Origin: Linyphia triangularis
Taxonomy: Eukaryota > Arthropoda > Arachnida > Araneae > Linyphiidae
Direction of reading: 5' to 3'
NCBI GenBank assembly: GCA_963978545.1
Contig: OZ021729.1
Coordinates: 91,852,466-91,916,465, forward strand
Length of the DNA stretch: 64,000 nt
Shown: positions 35,113 to 46,069 of the stretch, in pieces
Numbering within the stretch: the first letter of the stretch is position 1
Layout of the letters: every line of letters starts with the position of its first letter
Position numbers and translations under genes: made by a program
Notes under the pieces: generated by a model
What the model saw: only the letters and a program-made list of their open reading frames with translations
Database searches by the model: none
Told to the model about the DNA's origin: nothing

Positions 35113-35610
35113 TTTTAATTCCTTTATATTAATTTCGCTTTTGTCAATGGTAGCGGAATCTGCAGAGGCTTAATTAACCTGCTTGCCTCTTAATCAATCG
35201 GGCTGAAACTTGGAAGATAGATACGATGTCGATGACAATGCCTTTTATCAAATAATGGGGCTGTAACTGTCACCAAAAAGGTCACTTTTACGGAAAAATA
35301 ATAAATCAACTTGCCGTCATCCAATTGCATTAATAAAAGCATTGAACCGATCATTGAAGAAACTCTTTTCTGTTGCCATTTTTTTTTAAATAAATAGATA
35401 TTTATTCTGATTATACTAATTTTATTAAATGATATTTGGATGCGAGAGCATAAATTCACGTACATTTTTAATAAATAAATTTTGAAACGTAGTTTGCCGC
35501 ACATTTTGCTGATAGAAATGTTTTGAATATCGGCGCTGTGTTAATGAATACAAAAAGAAAATGACAATGAATATAAAGGATTTTTTAAAAACTCGGTATT
35601 TATGGGTTAC
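35113..35610 (-). repeat. Repeat family R, near-complete copy
   Basis: Reverse-oriented copy: TTCCTTTATATTAATTTCGC at one end, ATCGGGCTGAAACTTGGAAG, AAAAGGTCACTTTTACGGAA, AAACTCTTTTCTGTTGCCA, AATAAATTTTGAAACG, CATTTTGCTGATAGA, and AATATAAAGGATTTTTT before TATTTATGGGTTAC at the other. About 500 bp, close to the family's full length. Confidence 0.8.
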
Positions 35611-35979
35611 AACTTATTTAAGCGATTTTGAGCTCAGATTGATTCTTATTATGTAAAAAGAAACGCTCTTTAGTTGTATTGTCATTTTATTTTATCAAAA
35701 GTTTTTTTTTTTTCCCTTGTCTTATTGCAGCGAAATACCGTTTTTAAAACTCATAGAGAAAAGCACCCCGAGAGAAACTTTATGGAAGAACGTCAAGGAC
35801 CTACATGTTCGTTATGAACGATTTCTCTTGAGAGACCATCTGGAAGTGGTTCTCCTGATATTCCACTCACCAACAGTAATACAAATCCACACCCTTGCTA
35901 CAGAAGTGACCCAACTCAAAATTCTTCATTTTAACTTAAAGTATATTCAAAAGATGTATTTGAAGCTAATTAGTCGTTA
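35611..35979. other. Unassigned non-coding DNA
   Basis: Holds most of a 91-codon open frame (35717-35992) of ordinary-looking composition that matches no family I know and runs into the next MITE-like repeat. No start-site or splice evidence. Confidence 0.35.
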
Positions 35980-36114
35980 CTCTGGGCCTTAAACTCAAAG
36001 GTATTGTTTACATAAGTCAAAAGTGTGGCCCGGTGTCCGTCCACACTTAATATTTGGGAGTGAGCAGGAAAGTGATCTTGTGTCTTGGACTTAAGGCCCA
36101 GACTTAACTGTACA
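35980..36114. repeat. MITE-like element family N, copy 2 (shortened)
   Basis: Reads as the reverse of the right part of copy 1. Shared blocks are GGGCCTTAAACTCAAAGGTA, AAAAGTGTGGCCCGGTGTCC, CGTCCACACTTAATATTTGG and the end TTGGACTTAAGGCCCAGACT then TAACTGTACA. The left and right ends are inverted (CTGGGCCTTAA and TTAAGGCCCAG). The interior is about 100 bases shorter than in copy 1. Confidence 0.7.
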
Positions 36115-38469
36115 TCGGTCATAACCCGATTATTTATTTTTATACCTTTTACAATCTGGTTTAAAGTTGTAATCTAGAAGCAATAACAACCATAATTAGG
36201 ATATCAACTTTGAAAGAAAAAATCGTTGGGAAATGTGAGCACCATTAGGTTTACGATAAATAACTTCAGAGATTCTAAATATCGTAAACAAATATCTTAA
36301 ATTTGAGTTTCAAGTTTGGATATTTAGAAGTTGATACTGACTTATGTTGTTCATCTTCATACAAGTCCATGTAATCTGTGATTATGCACACATTTTAATT
36401 AAAAAATGGGGAATTTTGAGTTGTTCTATCTTTATAGCAATGATGAATTACAGTTGGTAGCCCTCGTGTAACATTTGCACTATGGAAAATTCATAACAAC
36501 TGACCGATCATCAACTGTTGTAAAAAAGTGCGACAAAACAGCTTATACCATTAAAGCTGTTTTCAAAGCATTAAACGACGTTTTTCGTTGCCATTTGTAG
36601 GGAAACGACCTCCTCTTGGAAGCAAACCAAGATTAGCCCGATGACGTCAAATCACGGCATATTCATAATCATCCGCCTGACTCCTTTGATGTCGAAAAGA
36701 CATCAACAAAGGGAAAGACGCTAAACCCATCAGCGACATCATCTCACAACTACTTTTGTAATGAAGATATGGAATATAATTGGATATCAAAACTCTGGCT
36801 GCTTCACACACCATCCTCAACACCCAGAGAGTAGGAAGTTTTCTTGGAACCTCCGGGGGAATTCCGAAAGAGACATCTTCCACTACGAAGCTATAATTCA
36901 ATTTCATTCTACCACCCCCAGTGTACATACTATCCAGGTGGGGAGACAATTCCTACAGAGTCTGGTCTAATGAAACGACGCAGGTCCCAAAAGGAAACAA
37001 AGTTAAAATTTGGTTGTCGTTGCTGTCTGTCTGTCTGTACTGTTGTCAATTTAATAAGCTTTCCAATTAGCCACTGGGTCGAGTTCTCTTCGGAGTGTGT
37101 GGATTTTATACTCGGATGCAAAAGGCCCTATTTGCATAGCAGAGAAGAGTATTAAAGAGGTTCCCTTCCCCTTAAAACGACACTAATAACACTGAAATGA
37201 CTTTAATACCGCCACAGGCAAGGGAAGGGAGAGATCAAAATTCATCCTCTTGATTTTAGAGGCTCTTTGTTTAAACGGCGAACTGGAAAGAGACGGACTT
37301 TAAAAGAGGCTTTGTTGTCGGGTCAGAACTATGGTGTTGGAAAGGAAATTAATTTCGAGAAAAGTTCCTTTGACCATCTCTCGTGTTTATTCCATAGTTG
37401 ACTTGAAGAAGTAATACGATCGACCAAACTAAAAAGGAACACATATATGCTCCACATATATATATATATATATCTTTTTTTAAACTACTACGTATGCTTC
37501 CACAAGTAAAGAACCCGAAGATTAACATTGGTTTTGCTAGTAAAAATATGATGCAAGTGCTCAATAAGTGCTCTTAAGTCTTGCTAGCTTGGTGGATGAA
37601 GTATATATGTATGATGACATAAGGAACCGATAAGATGAAGGAAATGAACCTTCTCGCATAACAAAATACCAGTTAGAAATATTTCAGAAGCGACACTTGC
37701 TTAGCTATGATGGGCCAAAATCGGAAATTTTTCATTTTTTCACAAAAGAATATAACGTATAGTTAGAGAAACAAATGTATTTACCAAAGAAAAAGCAAGT
37801 GAAATCAGCACAACCCCCCCCCCCCCAAAAAAAAAAAATAATAATTTAGAAATTAAACAAATTCGAATCGTTGTTTAGCAAATGTTCACCCTTATTACCA
37901 AAGGGATTATGCCTATATGACGAAATATCATCCACTTGTAAAATCAGGTAGGTACATACACGCATTATGAAACTGATGTTTTTTTGGATTATAATTTTCC
38001 AAGTTTATCATATACAAGGATTTGATTAAAAAAAAAATGCCCTTTTAAGCCATGAAGCAACATCAACCACTATAACATTTAAACCAAATGTTAGGCTCCT
38101 AAATCAACCAATAGTTTGTCAATGTTTTGATTGATTGGTTGGTTTGGAAGCTTAACTAAGCATTTTTTTTTTTCAAAAACTATTAGTTGTTTTGCTTGGA
38201 AAGGTTGTCTGTATTGAAATTCATCACTTAATAAAATTCCCTTGAAGAAAGAACACTGTTTCTATCTATCCTGCAAAATCTCTTGAATCGTAACTCATCT
38301 TGCAATACGAATACTCTGGTACTTCTGATCCTCTTTAATCAGTGTTAAATTGGACAAACACATTATCTTTTTTTTTCCCTTCCATCCTCTATTTAGTTTG
38401 TTTTAAACTTAAGGGGTGGGCTCACATTAAAGGTTCATCATCAAATTAAACATTATATATTAGTATCGT
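36115..38469. other. Unassigned non-coding DNA; balanced patch at 36590-37180
   Basis: The patch at about 36590-37180 is notably less AT-rich than its neighbours and contains overlapping open frames on both strands (100, 69, 103 and 63 codons) with no known domain. A CTGT tandem repeat is at 37024-37037. Elsewhere there is an (AT)n tract near 37455-37472 and C13-A12 at 37814-37838. No repeat family matched; the patch is a candidate conserved non-coding element or an unrecognised exon. Confidence 0.35.
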
Positions 38470-38664
38470 CCAAATTGCCTCGATAGTGGTTAGCGTGCTA
38501 GCTTCTAGACCGCGAAGTTACGGGTTCGAGTCCGGTGTTAGGCATGGGTGTTTGTAAATGTATGTTGGCTTGTCAAATGACGAATGTTTCGGCGCATTAT
38601 AGTCCTCGTGTTGCTGACGGCGCCAGATAATCTGAAAGCAACCAACCAACCAAATTGCCTCGAT
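38470..38664 (+). repeat. tRNA-derived SINE family A, copy 10
   Basis: A 15-base duplication, CCAAATTGCCTCGAT, at 38470-38484 and 38650-38664 flanks the element at 38485-38649. The first bases of the head are missing (starts AGTGGTTAGCGTGCTAGC). The B box is the exact consensus GGTTCGAGTCC, with GG rather than CG after it. The tail is CAACCAAC. Confidence 0.93.
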
Positions 38665-39850
38665 TGATATTTTCAAATTAGACCCTTCCAGTGCAAAAGA
38701 AAAAAAGGCATAAAAATTAAGTAAAATAATCAATAGCCTCGACAGGTACAGAATTCCATAGATAAAAATCTCCCATACTCAGCCCCTCCTATCTGGACAC
38801 AAACCCATTCAGTGGAGCATGTGGACATGGAATGCTATAAATTCGAGAACAGGCACAGCATTTTATCGCAAAGAAAACAAAAGAAAGTAAAACCCCCTAA
38901 GGGACGAAAAAGAAAGCCTTTCTTTTTCACATGCTTTTGGCTGTTTTTCTTCAGGGTAAAATAGCCAAATTGGTCGAGTGAGTGAAATACCCCAAAAGTG
39001 CCAATTAAAGAATAACCCCCAACCCCCTGAAGACATGTTAACAATGTGAAAAATGCATTGAATCGGGGTCTGAACTACTTCCAAGAATGTTTCAGACATC
39101 CATAAAACTTAAGACCATTCAAAGTAATCTCTTCAACTGAGGTTTGTATTGGTTTGCAGAATTTAGTTTCGACGGCAATTTGAGAATGAGTGTCATCTAT
39201 TTCTGTGGAACTGTATTCAATTTTGGCCACAAAGCTAAAAGTCAGCTGACTTCAAAAGGCCTTTCGATAAAAGATTCAAAAAAGTGTTACAGAATAAAAA
39301 AATATTTAGATTTTAAAGTTATTTTCGATCCGAATTATAAAATGGGAAACTCGGCTTAGTTTTTTTTTTTTTTTTTCAGGTCCACATAATTGAAAGCATT
39401 TGAAGAGGAATCTTAATTCCACCAAATGTCTCTCAAGAATGAAGATGCCATGTCTATTTGCATATATATTTGATATTAAAAAAAAAAAGTACAACCTAGT
39501 ATAAAATTCTTTTATTCCTTTTAGCATTTAATAATTCTGATAAAAATTTAGACAACAATCTTAAGTAATCAACGGCTAACAAGTAAAAAAACAAAAAAAA
39601 AACACCCATTCTTGTTTTTGGGTCAAAGGTGTCTTAAAAAGACCAAAGGATCGCGCTTATTTCTAAATAGATGAAGAAAAGTAAAGCATAAGCATAATTA
39701 ACTTAATAAATAACTAATAATAAACTAAATAAATAAATAAACTTAATAAATAACTGAATTGCATAATTTCTTTCCAAGAAATTATTTTTTAAATCACGGT
39801 AAAAAAATAATATAAAGTCAAAGACCTTGAGTCAAAACAACTCTTGAATA
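38665..39850. other. Unassigned non-coding DNA
   Basis: Short open frames at 38835-39099 (minus) and 39144-39359 (plus) lack known motifs. T run at 39359-39377. A low-complexity AATAAATAACT-type repeat is at about 39700-39755. No repeat family matched. Confidence 0.4.
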
Positions 39851-40325
39851 ATATAACCCATAAAAACTAATTTTTTAGTACATATCTTTATATGCATAGC
39901 CAATTTTTATATTCATTAATACAGCGCTGATTAGATTCTGTTAGCGTGTGCTTCGTGTTTGCATCTAATTTTAAATATTAAAAACATCTTTATCAGCAAA
40001 ATATTTATTAAAAATTAATGTGAATGTATACATTCACGTCCATGTATCTTTTATTTATTCTGATTAAAACAATTTTGACAGAAGAAAAGAATTTCAAGAA
40101 TAATCAATTAAATGGTATTTATTAGAATTCAAAACTATTATAGAAAAGTTAGCAAAAGTGACCTTTTAAAGACAATGACATCCCCCAATACTTGATAGAA
40201 TGCATTGTCATCAACATCGAATCTATCTGCCAAGTTTCAACCCGATCGAACGATGGAAAATGGATAAATTACGCTTCACGCACACACAATCAAATAAAAT
40301 CGAAGTTAATATAAAGAGTTTAAAA
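39851..40325 (+). repeat. Repeat family R, near-complete copy
   Basis: Starts ATAACCCATAAAAACTAATT, passes ATCTTTATATGCATAGCCAA, TTTTTATATTCATTAATACA, GCGTGTGCTTCGTGTTTGCA and AAGTGACCTTTTAAAGACAA. It ends with ATCTATCTGCCAAGTTTCAA, CCCGATCGAA, AAAATCGAAGTTAATATAAA and GAGTTTAAAA. One of the best copies for defining both ends. Confidence 0.82.
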
Positions 40326-40345
40326 ATAAGAAAAAATAGCTAGAT

Positions 40346-40546
40346 TTTCATGGTATGCTGGTTGGTTGTTTTCAGATTATCTGGCGCCATCAGGAACACG
40401 AGGGCTATAATGCGCCTAAACGTTCGTCATTAGACAAGCCAACATATATTTACAAACACCCATGCCTAACACGGGACTCGGAACCCGCAACCTCGCGGTC
40501 TAGAAGGTTAACACGCTAACCACTATACCGCACTTTCATGGTATGC
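40346..40546 (-). repeat. tRNA-derived SINE family A, copy 11
   Basis: A 13-base duplication, TTTCATGGTATGC, at 40346-40358 and 40534-40546 flanks a minus-oriented element. On the minus strand it starts GCGGTATAGTGGTTAGCGTG, carries the extra-C B box GGTTCCGAGTCCC and ends in GAAAACAACCAACC. It lies 20 bases past the family R copy. Confidence 0.92.
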
Positions 40547-41076
40547 AATTCCCAACAATGTTAAATCCATCCCTTAATTGAAATTTATTTTTGAGAAGTT
40601 AAAAGATTCTTCGTTCGTTTAGGAGGCCCCTGCTCAAAGTCACCTTCAGGTGTTCGAATGTCCAGTCTAATTATAAAGTACCAAAGCAGTGGTGGTGGAG
40701 TGGGGGGGATTCCAGGTGGAAGAAGGGAATAAACTCCCGTGGTTTTCAGGAGGCGGGAAGAATTATACTCGCGAAATATATGACTTTTTTTCCCCCATCT
40801 GAAAAATGACACGAGATAAGCGGGATGTAAATTTTATGCTGTAAACAGCAAGTCTTTATTTCGCTTCGCATTTCCTTCCCCAAAAATAAATGTCCTATAA
40901 GCAATTTTTTTTTTAACTTTCAACGTTTTTCAAACGATAATATCTAGTTCAATCTTGGAAGTTGATTATCCACAAGTTTATGAGCCAATAATATATAAAA
41001 TACAGTAAAACATATCGTCTCTCATTTGAATCAAATTTAAATTTTAAAAATCTAAAATAATCAGTTTAGGAGCGAT
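40547..41076. other. Unassigned non-coding DNA
   Basis: A 75-codon minus-strand open frame at 40585-40812 has a proline-rich patch from CCACC-type sequence and no known domain. The rest is AT-rich. Confidence 0.4.
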
Positions 41077-41260
41077 GTACAGTTGGGCCTCAAGTCCAAG
41101 CCCTGAACAAAGTTGTTGTTTTTATTTGAGTCTTATAAAACATCGATATATCGATACAACTTAACAACATCAGCGTACATCGATTTTTATACAATAGAAT
41201 ACATACACACGATGCCTGCGCAAACATTAAGTGGGATCGCTATATTCTCAGTATGGTACT
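41077..41260. repeat. MITE-like element family N, copy 3
   Basis: Starts TGTACAGTTGGGCCTCAAGT then CCAAGCCC, continues through TTTTTATTTGAGTCTTATAAA-like sequence and the GATACATCGATATATCG-type palindrome, and has GATGCCTGCGCAAACATTAA before diverging. The right inverted end is missing or decayed. Confidence 0.6.
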
Positions 41261-43309
41261 ATCACCAAAAATCATTAAAGAAAATCTTAGTAAATTAAGT
41301 TTCTTTCTCTGGTATTTTATTACAATAATTTATAATTAAATGTTAGCAAATTAGGTTTTTGTTGCATGTGCATATACAGAAATGATGATGCATAAACGAA
41401 ATGTTTCGGTGTCATTTCCATAGTAATTCATAAAATTAATGATAAATAAAATTTTATACTTCAGTTTTTAGATGCATACGAGAAAAATTAATTAATGATG
41501 TAAATTTATTTAAAAAAAGGATTGCTATAAGTGCAATCAGTGAAAAATAACACTACATTAAATCACAGGTACAGAACACAGAAAAAAATTCAGAATAATA
41601 AGGAAATAGAACTCTAATATTTCATTTGGTAGAAAATTATTTATCAATGTAGGATTTTTGCATATGAAAATTCTGGCTGGTACTCTTTCAATGTGACCAG
41701 ATTGTTTTTTTATTAATAGATAATTTTAAGTTTCATGGTGCAAAAGTTACACAAGACTAACATTCATTGAATGAAATCTGTAGTCAGTCGATTTCTGAAA
41801 AAGTCAAATTTAATTAAATATTTTTGGACTTCCGTACCTGTGATTGATAATTAGTGTACTATAAATTTCTATAAAAAAAAAATACTCGCAAGTTATGTTT
41901 TTTCTTAAATTAAATTTGTTAAAATTATTCTGTATATTACAATTCACGCGTAACAATTCTTTATTGCAGACTACTACCCTATACAGAAACACAATAAACG
42001 AAAGAATTTACAATTGCCAGCTCATAAAAAAAAAAAAAAAACCTACCAAACTATTACATTTTAAACTCGATTTTTTTTTTAAAATCACCATATGAATTAT
42101 CGCCAAACTGGCAATATTTGCAAATGAATCAAAACATGAAATGGAAAGTTGTGAGATGTTCCACACCCCTTTAGAGAATCCGCCACACACACAGGCAGGT
42201 AATTATCACTCGAGACCTGTTGAAACGAAGTTAGAGGTGGTCTCGCAATGACCTTGAAATGTAAACAAAGGTTAAACTTGAAAGGTCCGTTTCTGAAAGC
42301 CCCTCTGCTGATTAGGTTTCAAGAGCACTATTGACAAGCCTCGGGGATTTGGAAGGCAATTGATGAGCCGAGCGTGAGAGCTCGTATAATGTCAAAGAAA
42401 AAGAATCTCTGTCTGAACATCAAGGTGTCGAAGTGATAACTTTGTGCTTTCATTCAAGTGTGTGGGTGGGAGAGTGTAATTCATACCGAATGAAAAATAT
42501 AGACTTCCAATAACAACAAACACTATTACATGTCACATTTTTTTTTTTTTTTCATTGGTTGATTATTTATTTATTTATTACCTTTTTTTTTAATTTTGAC
42601 TGAAAGAAATGCTCTCAGAAACTGACTTTTTCAAATTATAGTCAATGGACTATTCAAAGATACAAGTTTACTTAAAAACTAGGGGTGTAGAACATCGCAC
42701 AATTTTCAATTACACTATAATACTGACATGGATTTGTGTCACTTACCGTTTTTATTTTCTCATCATTCATTTAGCAAAATTGGCTTGTTTGGCGAGATTG
42801 TTTGCGGTAATTCTTGAATGGGTTTTTAAGAAGTGGGGGGGGGGGGAAAACTCCGCCAAAATGATGATTACGCTAAAGGAAAGAGAACTCTGTGTTGAAG
42901 GCATAAATTTTTCAAATTTTTACGCCATTAAAGTATTTTCACGGGGATTTCGGAGGTGGGGATGTTTAAAACACCTTAAGAGGTATTAGCACAGCGATTT
43001 TGATCAAATCGTTAGAGCGGTTTTTTAGCAATTACCATATGCGCATGCGCGATTTTGCCGAAAACTTTAACGATAAGTCCTTGTGCCACCACCAACCTGC
43101 ACACCAAATTTGAACATCGTAGGTCAATTTGTTCGGGAGTTATGCTGACCACGTACACACAGACTGACATTTTTTCTATATAACTTTTTTTGAAATCAGA
43201 ATGTTCCAAAACGTTGAGAAATGCAAAAAATCCGATTTTTTTTTTACCGAATACTATACTTTCATTACCTACCTCTCTTTATAAAAGGCACCCCCCCCCC
43301 CGACTGACT
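41261..43309. other. Unassigned non-coding DNA; balanced patch at 42190-42440
   Basis: AT-rich to about 42090. The patch at 42190-42440 is more balanced and contains TGTAAACAAAGG, which combines forkhead-like TGTAAACA and TCF-like ACAAAGG words. A 12-base G run is at 42835-42846. A 114-codon open frame at 42645-42989 crosses the G run and is not supported. At 43020-43190 there is a phrase (CACCAAATTTGAACATCGTA, GGGAGTTATGCTG) of the kind often seen inside dispersed invertebrate repeats. Confidence 0.4.
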
Positions 43310-43494
43310 CATTCATCACTAATTCTCCCTCTTCCCATACGGTCACATGTCTGAAAATTGGTACAAAAACCAACAACGATAAACATAGAAAAAGTAAGCT
43401 ATTCCGATCTTGATTAATCAATTTTAAGGTGTTGAAAAGAAGTCAAACATTCCAAACAAGAAATCTTCAAATGGCCCACTTACAATGTAAGCGC

Positions 43495-43960
43495 ATTTTT
43501 AAAGGATGCCGGACATCTCATCCCCCGGACATCTCGCCACCAAGAAGGCGCGGATCGAGGGTGTTGTGTGGGGAAAGCGTTTTTCTTACGAGGAACTGTC
43601 GTAGTTGAATGGTGGGACGTATTCTTTAATTAGACCCTTCTCCCCAATATCTCTCTCTAGATCCGTGCCTGACATTCATCTTACACATACATCAGCCTTG
43701 CCGTATCTAATATACGAAGTGTCTATATATTTTCGACACCTACAATGGTCAACAGTGGTGGTGGGGGGAAGGCATCTATTATGTTGTGCCTTCTTAAATA
43801 TGTACGCTACGTCCCACTATTCAACTACGCACCTCCCTCCTAAGAAAACCGCTTTCCCTAACGTCCCCCCCCCCCCCTTCTTTGGTGGTGACTTGTCCGG
43901 TGGCGAGATGTCCGGGGTCGAGATCACCGGGGGATGAGTTGTCCGGATCCCATTTTTAAA
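43495..43960. mobile_element. Inverted-repeat DNA element with 9-bp duplication (448 bp)
   Basis: ATTTTTAAA at 43495-43503 recurs at 43952-43960, a 9-base duplication, extendable by GG. The left end GGATGCCGGACATCTCATCC, CCCGGACATCTCGCCACC matches the reverse complement of the right end, which has an extra block of about 15 bases (GGTGATCTCGACCCC). A second inverted pair lies inward: GGAACTGTCGTAGTTGAATG with GTCCCACT and its counterpart near 43806-43833. No transposase. A duplication of 8-9 bases fits the hAT, P or Mutator superfamilies. The 110-codon open frame at 43605-43937 is not a gene. Confidence 0.8.
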
Positions 43961-44796
43961 GGGTCGAAAAGGTGTGAAAACGTTCCAAAAAGCAATATTT
44001 CATTGTTCTAACTTCCAATGCTGAAAATTGGTATAAATGTCATCAAGGGCAAGCATAAAAAAAAGTAAACTACTTTGGTGACGATTAACCAGTTTTAAGG
44101 GGTCAAACGTTGGAGATATTCAAAAGTCTCACTTTCAGTACCAGGTACAACTCTGATATTTAGTAAAAATATCGAAAATGCAAACATAGAAGCAATTCTT
44201 ATTTTAATGAACTAATTTTAAGGGTGAAACGTTCTAAATGAAGAATATTAAAGTATTTCACTATATGGCCACAAACTCTGATATTTAGTACAAATTGTCA
44301 ACATGGACAGGCATAGGAAAAAAAATCAGCTATTCCGATGTCGATTAATCATTTCTAATCGGTCGCAATTAAACTGACCGAACGAGGACTATTCAAATGT
44401 CTCACAACCGATATAGTCCCAAATTTTTTACTTGATGCATGTCATCAAAGACAAAAGTAGATAAAGTAATTTATTCCGATTTAATCAACTTTAAAGGGTC
44501 GAAACATGCGAAGAATGGCACCACATCAAATGAATTCTGCAATGTGTCAATAAGGTTAGCTATCTCTCGATTAACTGTTTAAAAGGATCTAAACGTTAAA
44601 AAAGGGAGATTCCAATATTCAGTCGCATCTCTGAAAATTGGAGTCAAACGAAAGCACAGACTAATAAGCAATTGTGATCTTGTTTAACTAATTAAATGGA
44701 TCGAAACGTTTATACGAGAAAAATCTCAATGTCCCACTTCCAATGTAGTCATAAGTATAAAATTTGGAACAAATATCACCAAGGGTATATAACCAT

Positions 44797-45003
44797 AAAT
44801 AAAGTAAGGTTGGTTGGTTGTTTTCAGATTATCTGGCGCCGTCAGCAACACGAGGGCTATAATGCGCCAAAGCATTCGTCATTAGACAAACCAACATTCA
44901 TTTACAAACACCCATGCCTAACACGGGACTCGGAACCCGCAACCTCGCGGTCTAGAAGCTAGCACGCTAACCACTATACCGTTTGGTCGGCAAATAAAGT
45001 AAG
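44797..45003 (-). repeat. tRNA-derived SINE family A, copy 12 (full length), nested in array
   Basis: A 12-base duplication, AAATAAAGTAAG, at 44797-44808 and 44992-45003 flanks a full minus-oriented copy. The minus strand reads GCCGACCAAACGGTATAGTG, extra-C B box GGTTCCGAGTCCC, near-consensus body and CCAACCAACC tail. The duplicated target AAAGTAAG is a word of the host tandem array. Confidence 0.94.
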
Positions 45004-45052
45004 ATGTTTCGATTTTGATGAACCAGTTTTCAGGAGTTGAAACGCGATCTAA

Positions 45053-45097
45053 AGGTAAGTGTCCTCGAGGGAGAAAACTCGCGCAAGTTCAATGCGA
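45053..45097 (+). repeat. Short dispersed CpG-rich segment, copy 1
   Basis: AGGTAAGTGTCCTCGAGGGA, GAAAACTCGCGCAAGTTCAA, TGCGAGG closely parallels the reverse strand of 48790-48835 and, more loosely, 46690-46735. It stands out by CpG content in an AT-rich region. No known family is assigned. Overlapping minus-strand open frames at 45030-45277 are shadows of each other and have no domain. Confidence 0.5.
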
Positions 45098-45240
45098 GGA
45101 ACTTGCTGCACTGTTTCCACTGCATATGCACTCGCGGAGGGGTGGTTGCAATTTTCTCCCAGTAGAAATCTTGCATAGGTGACGACGGCGTGCAACTGCG
45201 AGAAGGAAATGGATTCTCGGGGGAAAAATCGGCTGCAATT

Positions 45241-45999
45241 TTGCTTTTGCATAATAACGGCAATATTTGTTTTTCATTTATTCAGGATTTTTAGATGATT
45301 ATGTTAGATGAAAATAATTTGTTTAGGAGACAAGATTTTAGGTAAAATAATACACCGTATAAAATTAATTGGCAGCTCAACTATAAATGATAATATAAAT
45401 ATTTTTAAATTATTAACCATGTATAATAAATAATTGTTAACATATTACAAGAAATAAAAATTATTTCTTTGAGGAATAATAATTGTGAACAACAGGCAAA
45501 TTTTAAAGACAATTATAGTTTTTTCTATGAATTTTTATCTAAAAAAAAGAATTTTAGGAAAAGAATCATTATTTATAAATTTAATGGTATTGTATTATTA
45601 TCTATTTTATATATAACAATTATTACGCAAATTATTTTTGAATATACATTATACTGATTTTAAGTACAGTTTTATGGGGTAAAGTTTTTTTTTCATTTTT
45701 GCTATAAGAAATATCACTTTTATGAAACAAATGCATGTTTTAAACAGATATTTTGTAAAATATTTTAATATCTGTTTTTCATAACAGTATGGAAACTCTT
45801 ATGAAGAAGTAATTATCTGATTAAATAACGAATATGCATTTGAGAACGTTAAAAAAAAAAAATCAAAATAAGAATCAATAGTTATTTTGCATTTTATAGT
45901 TAATCTGAATAATACGATACATCGCATTACTATAAAAATAAAATAAATTTAATCCGCATAATAATAAAAAATTCCAAATTGAAAACTAAAAAAAAAAAG
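45241..45999. other. Unassigned AT-rich non-coding DNA
   Basis: Extremely AT-rich; a 62-codon open frame at 45469-45657 has low-complexity K/I/N-rich composition and is not called. No repeat family recognised. Confidence 0.5.
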
Positions 46000-46069
46000 T
46001 TAACGGGGATCGAACCAGGAATCTTTCGAGTGCAAAAGAAAACTCTACGCACCACGCCATCGGGCCCAA
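46000..46069 (-). pseudogene. tRNA-like sequence (degenerate)
   Basis: On the minus strand a tRNA-like stretch runs GGGCCCGATGGCGTGGTGCG, then a possible anticodon stem TCTTT/AAAGA, then CCTGGTTCGATCCCCG containing an exact B box GGTTCGATCCC. The T stem has two mismatches, the anticodon loop would be eight bases and no acceptor stem pairs. It is therefore a tRNA pseudogene or the head of an unrecognised SINE, not a functional tRNA. Confidence 0.35.

Larger units (their letters stand above)
43310..45055. repeat. Decayed tandem array, units of roughly 90-140 bp
   Basis: At least seven degraded units repeat the block order CTGAAAATTGGTACAAA, AT(C/G)AA(G)GGCAAGCATAG, AAAAAGTAA(G/A)CTATTCCGAT, TTGATTAATCAATTTTAA, GGGTCGAAACGTTCNAAAA. 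Unit length varies with indels. The array is interrupted by the inverted-repeat element at 43495-43960 and by a SINE at 44797-45003, so it predates both. Confidence 0.65.

Noticed and set aside
34763..35173. 136-codon open frame
   Set aside because: Runs across a SINE C copy and into repeat family R.
36455..36475. Possible thirteenth SINE A remnant (GTAGCCCTCGTGT)
   Set aside because: Only about 12 bases match and no duplication flanks them.
46000..46069. A functional tRNA gene
   Set aside because: The B box is good but the T stem has mismatches, the anticodon loop is too long and there is no paired acceptor stem.
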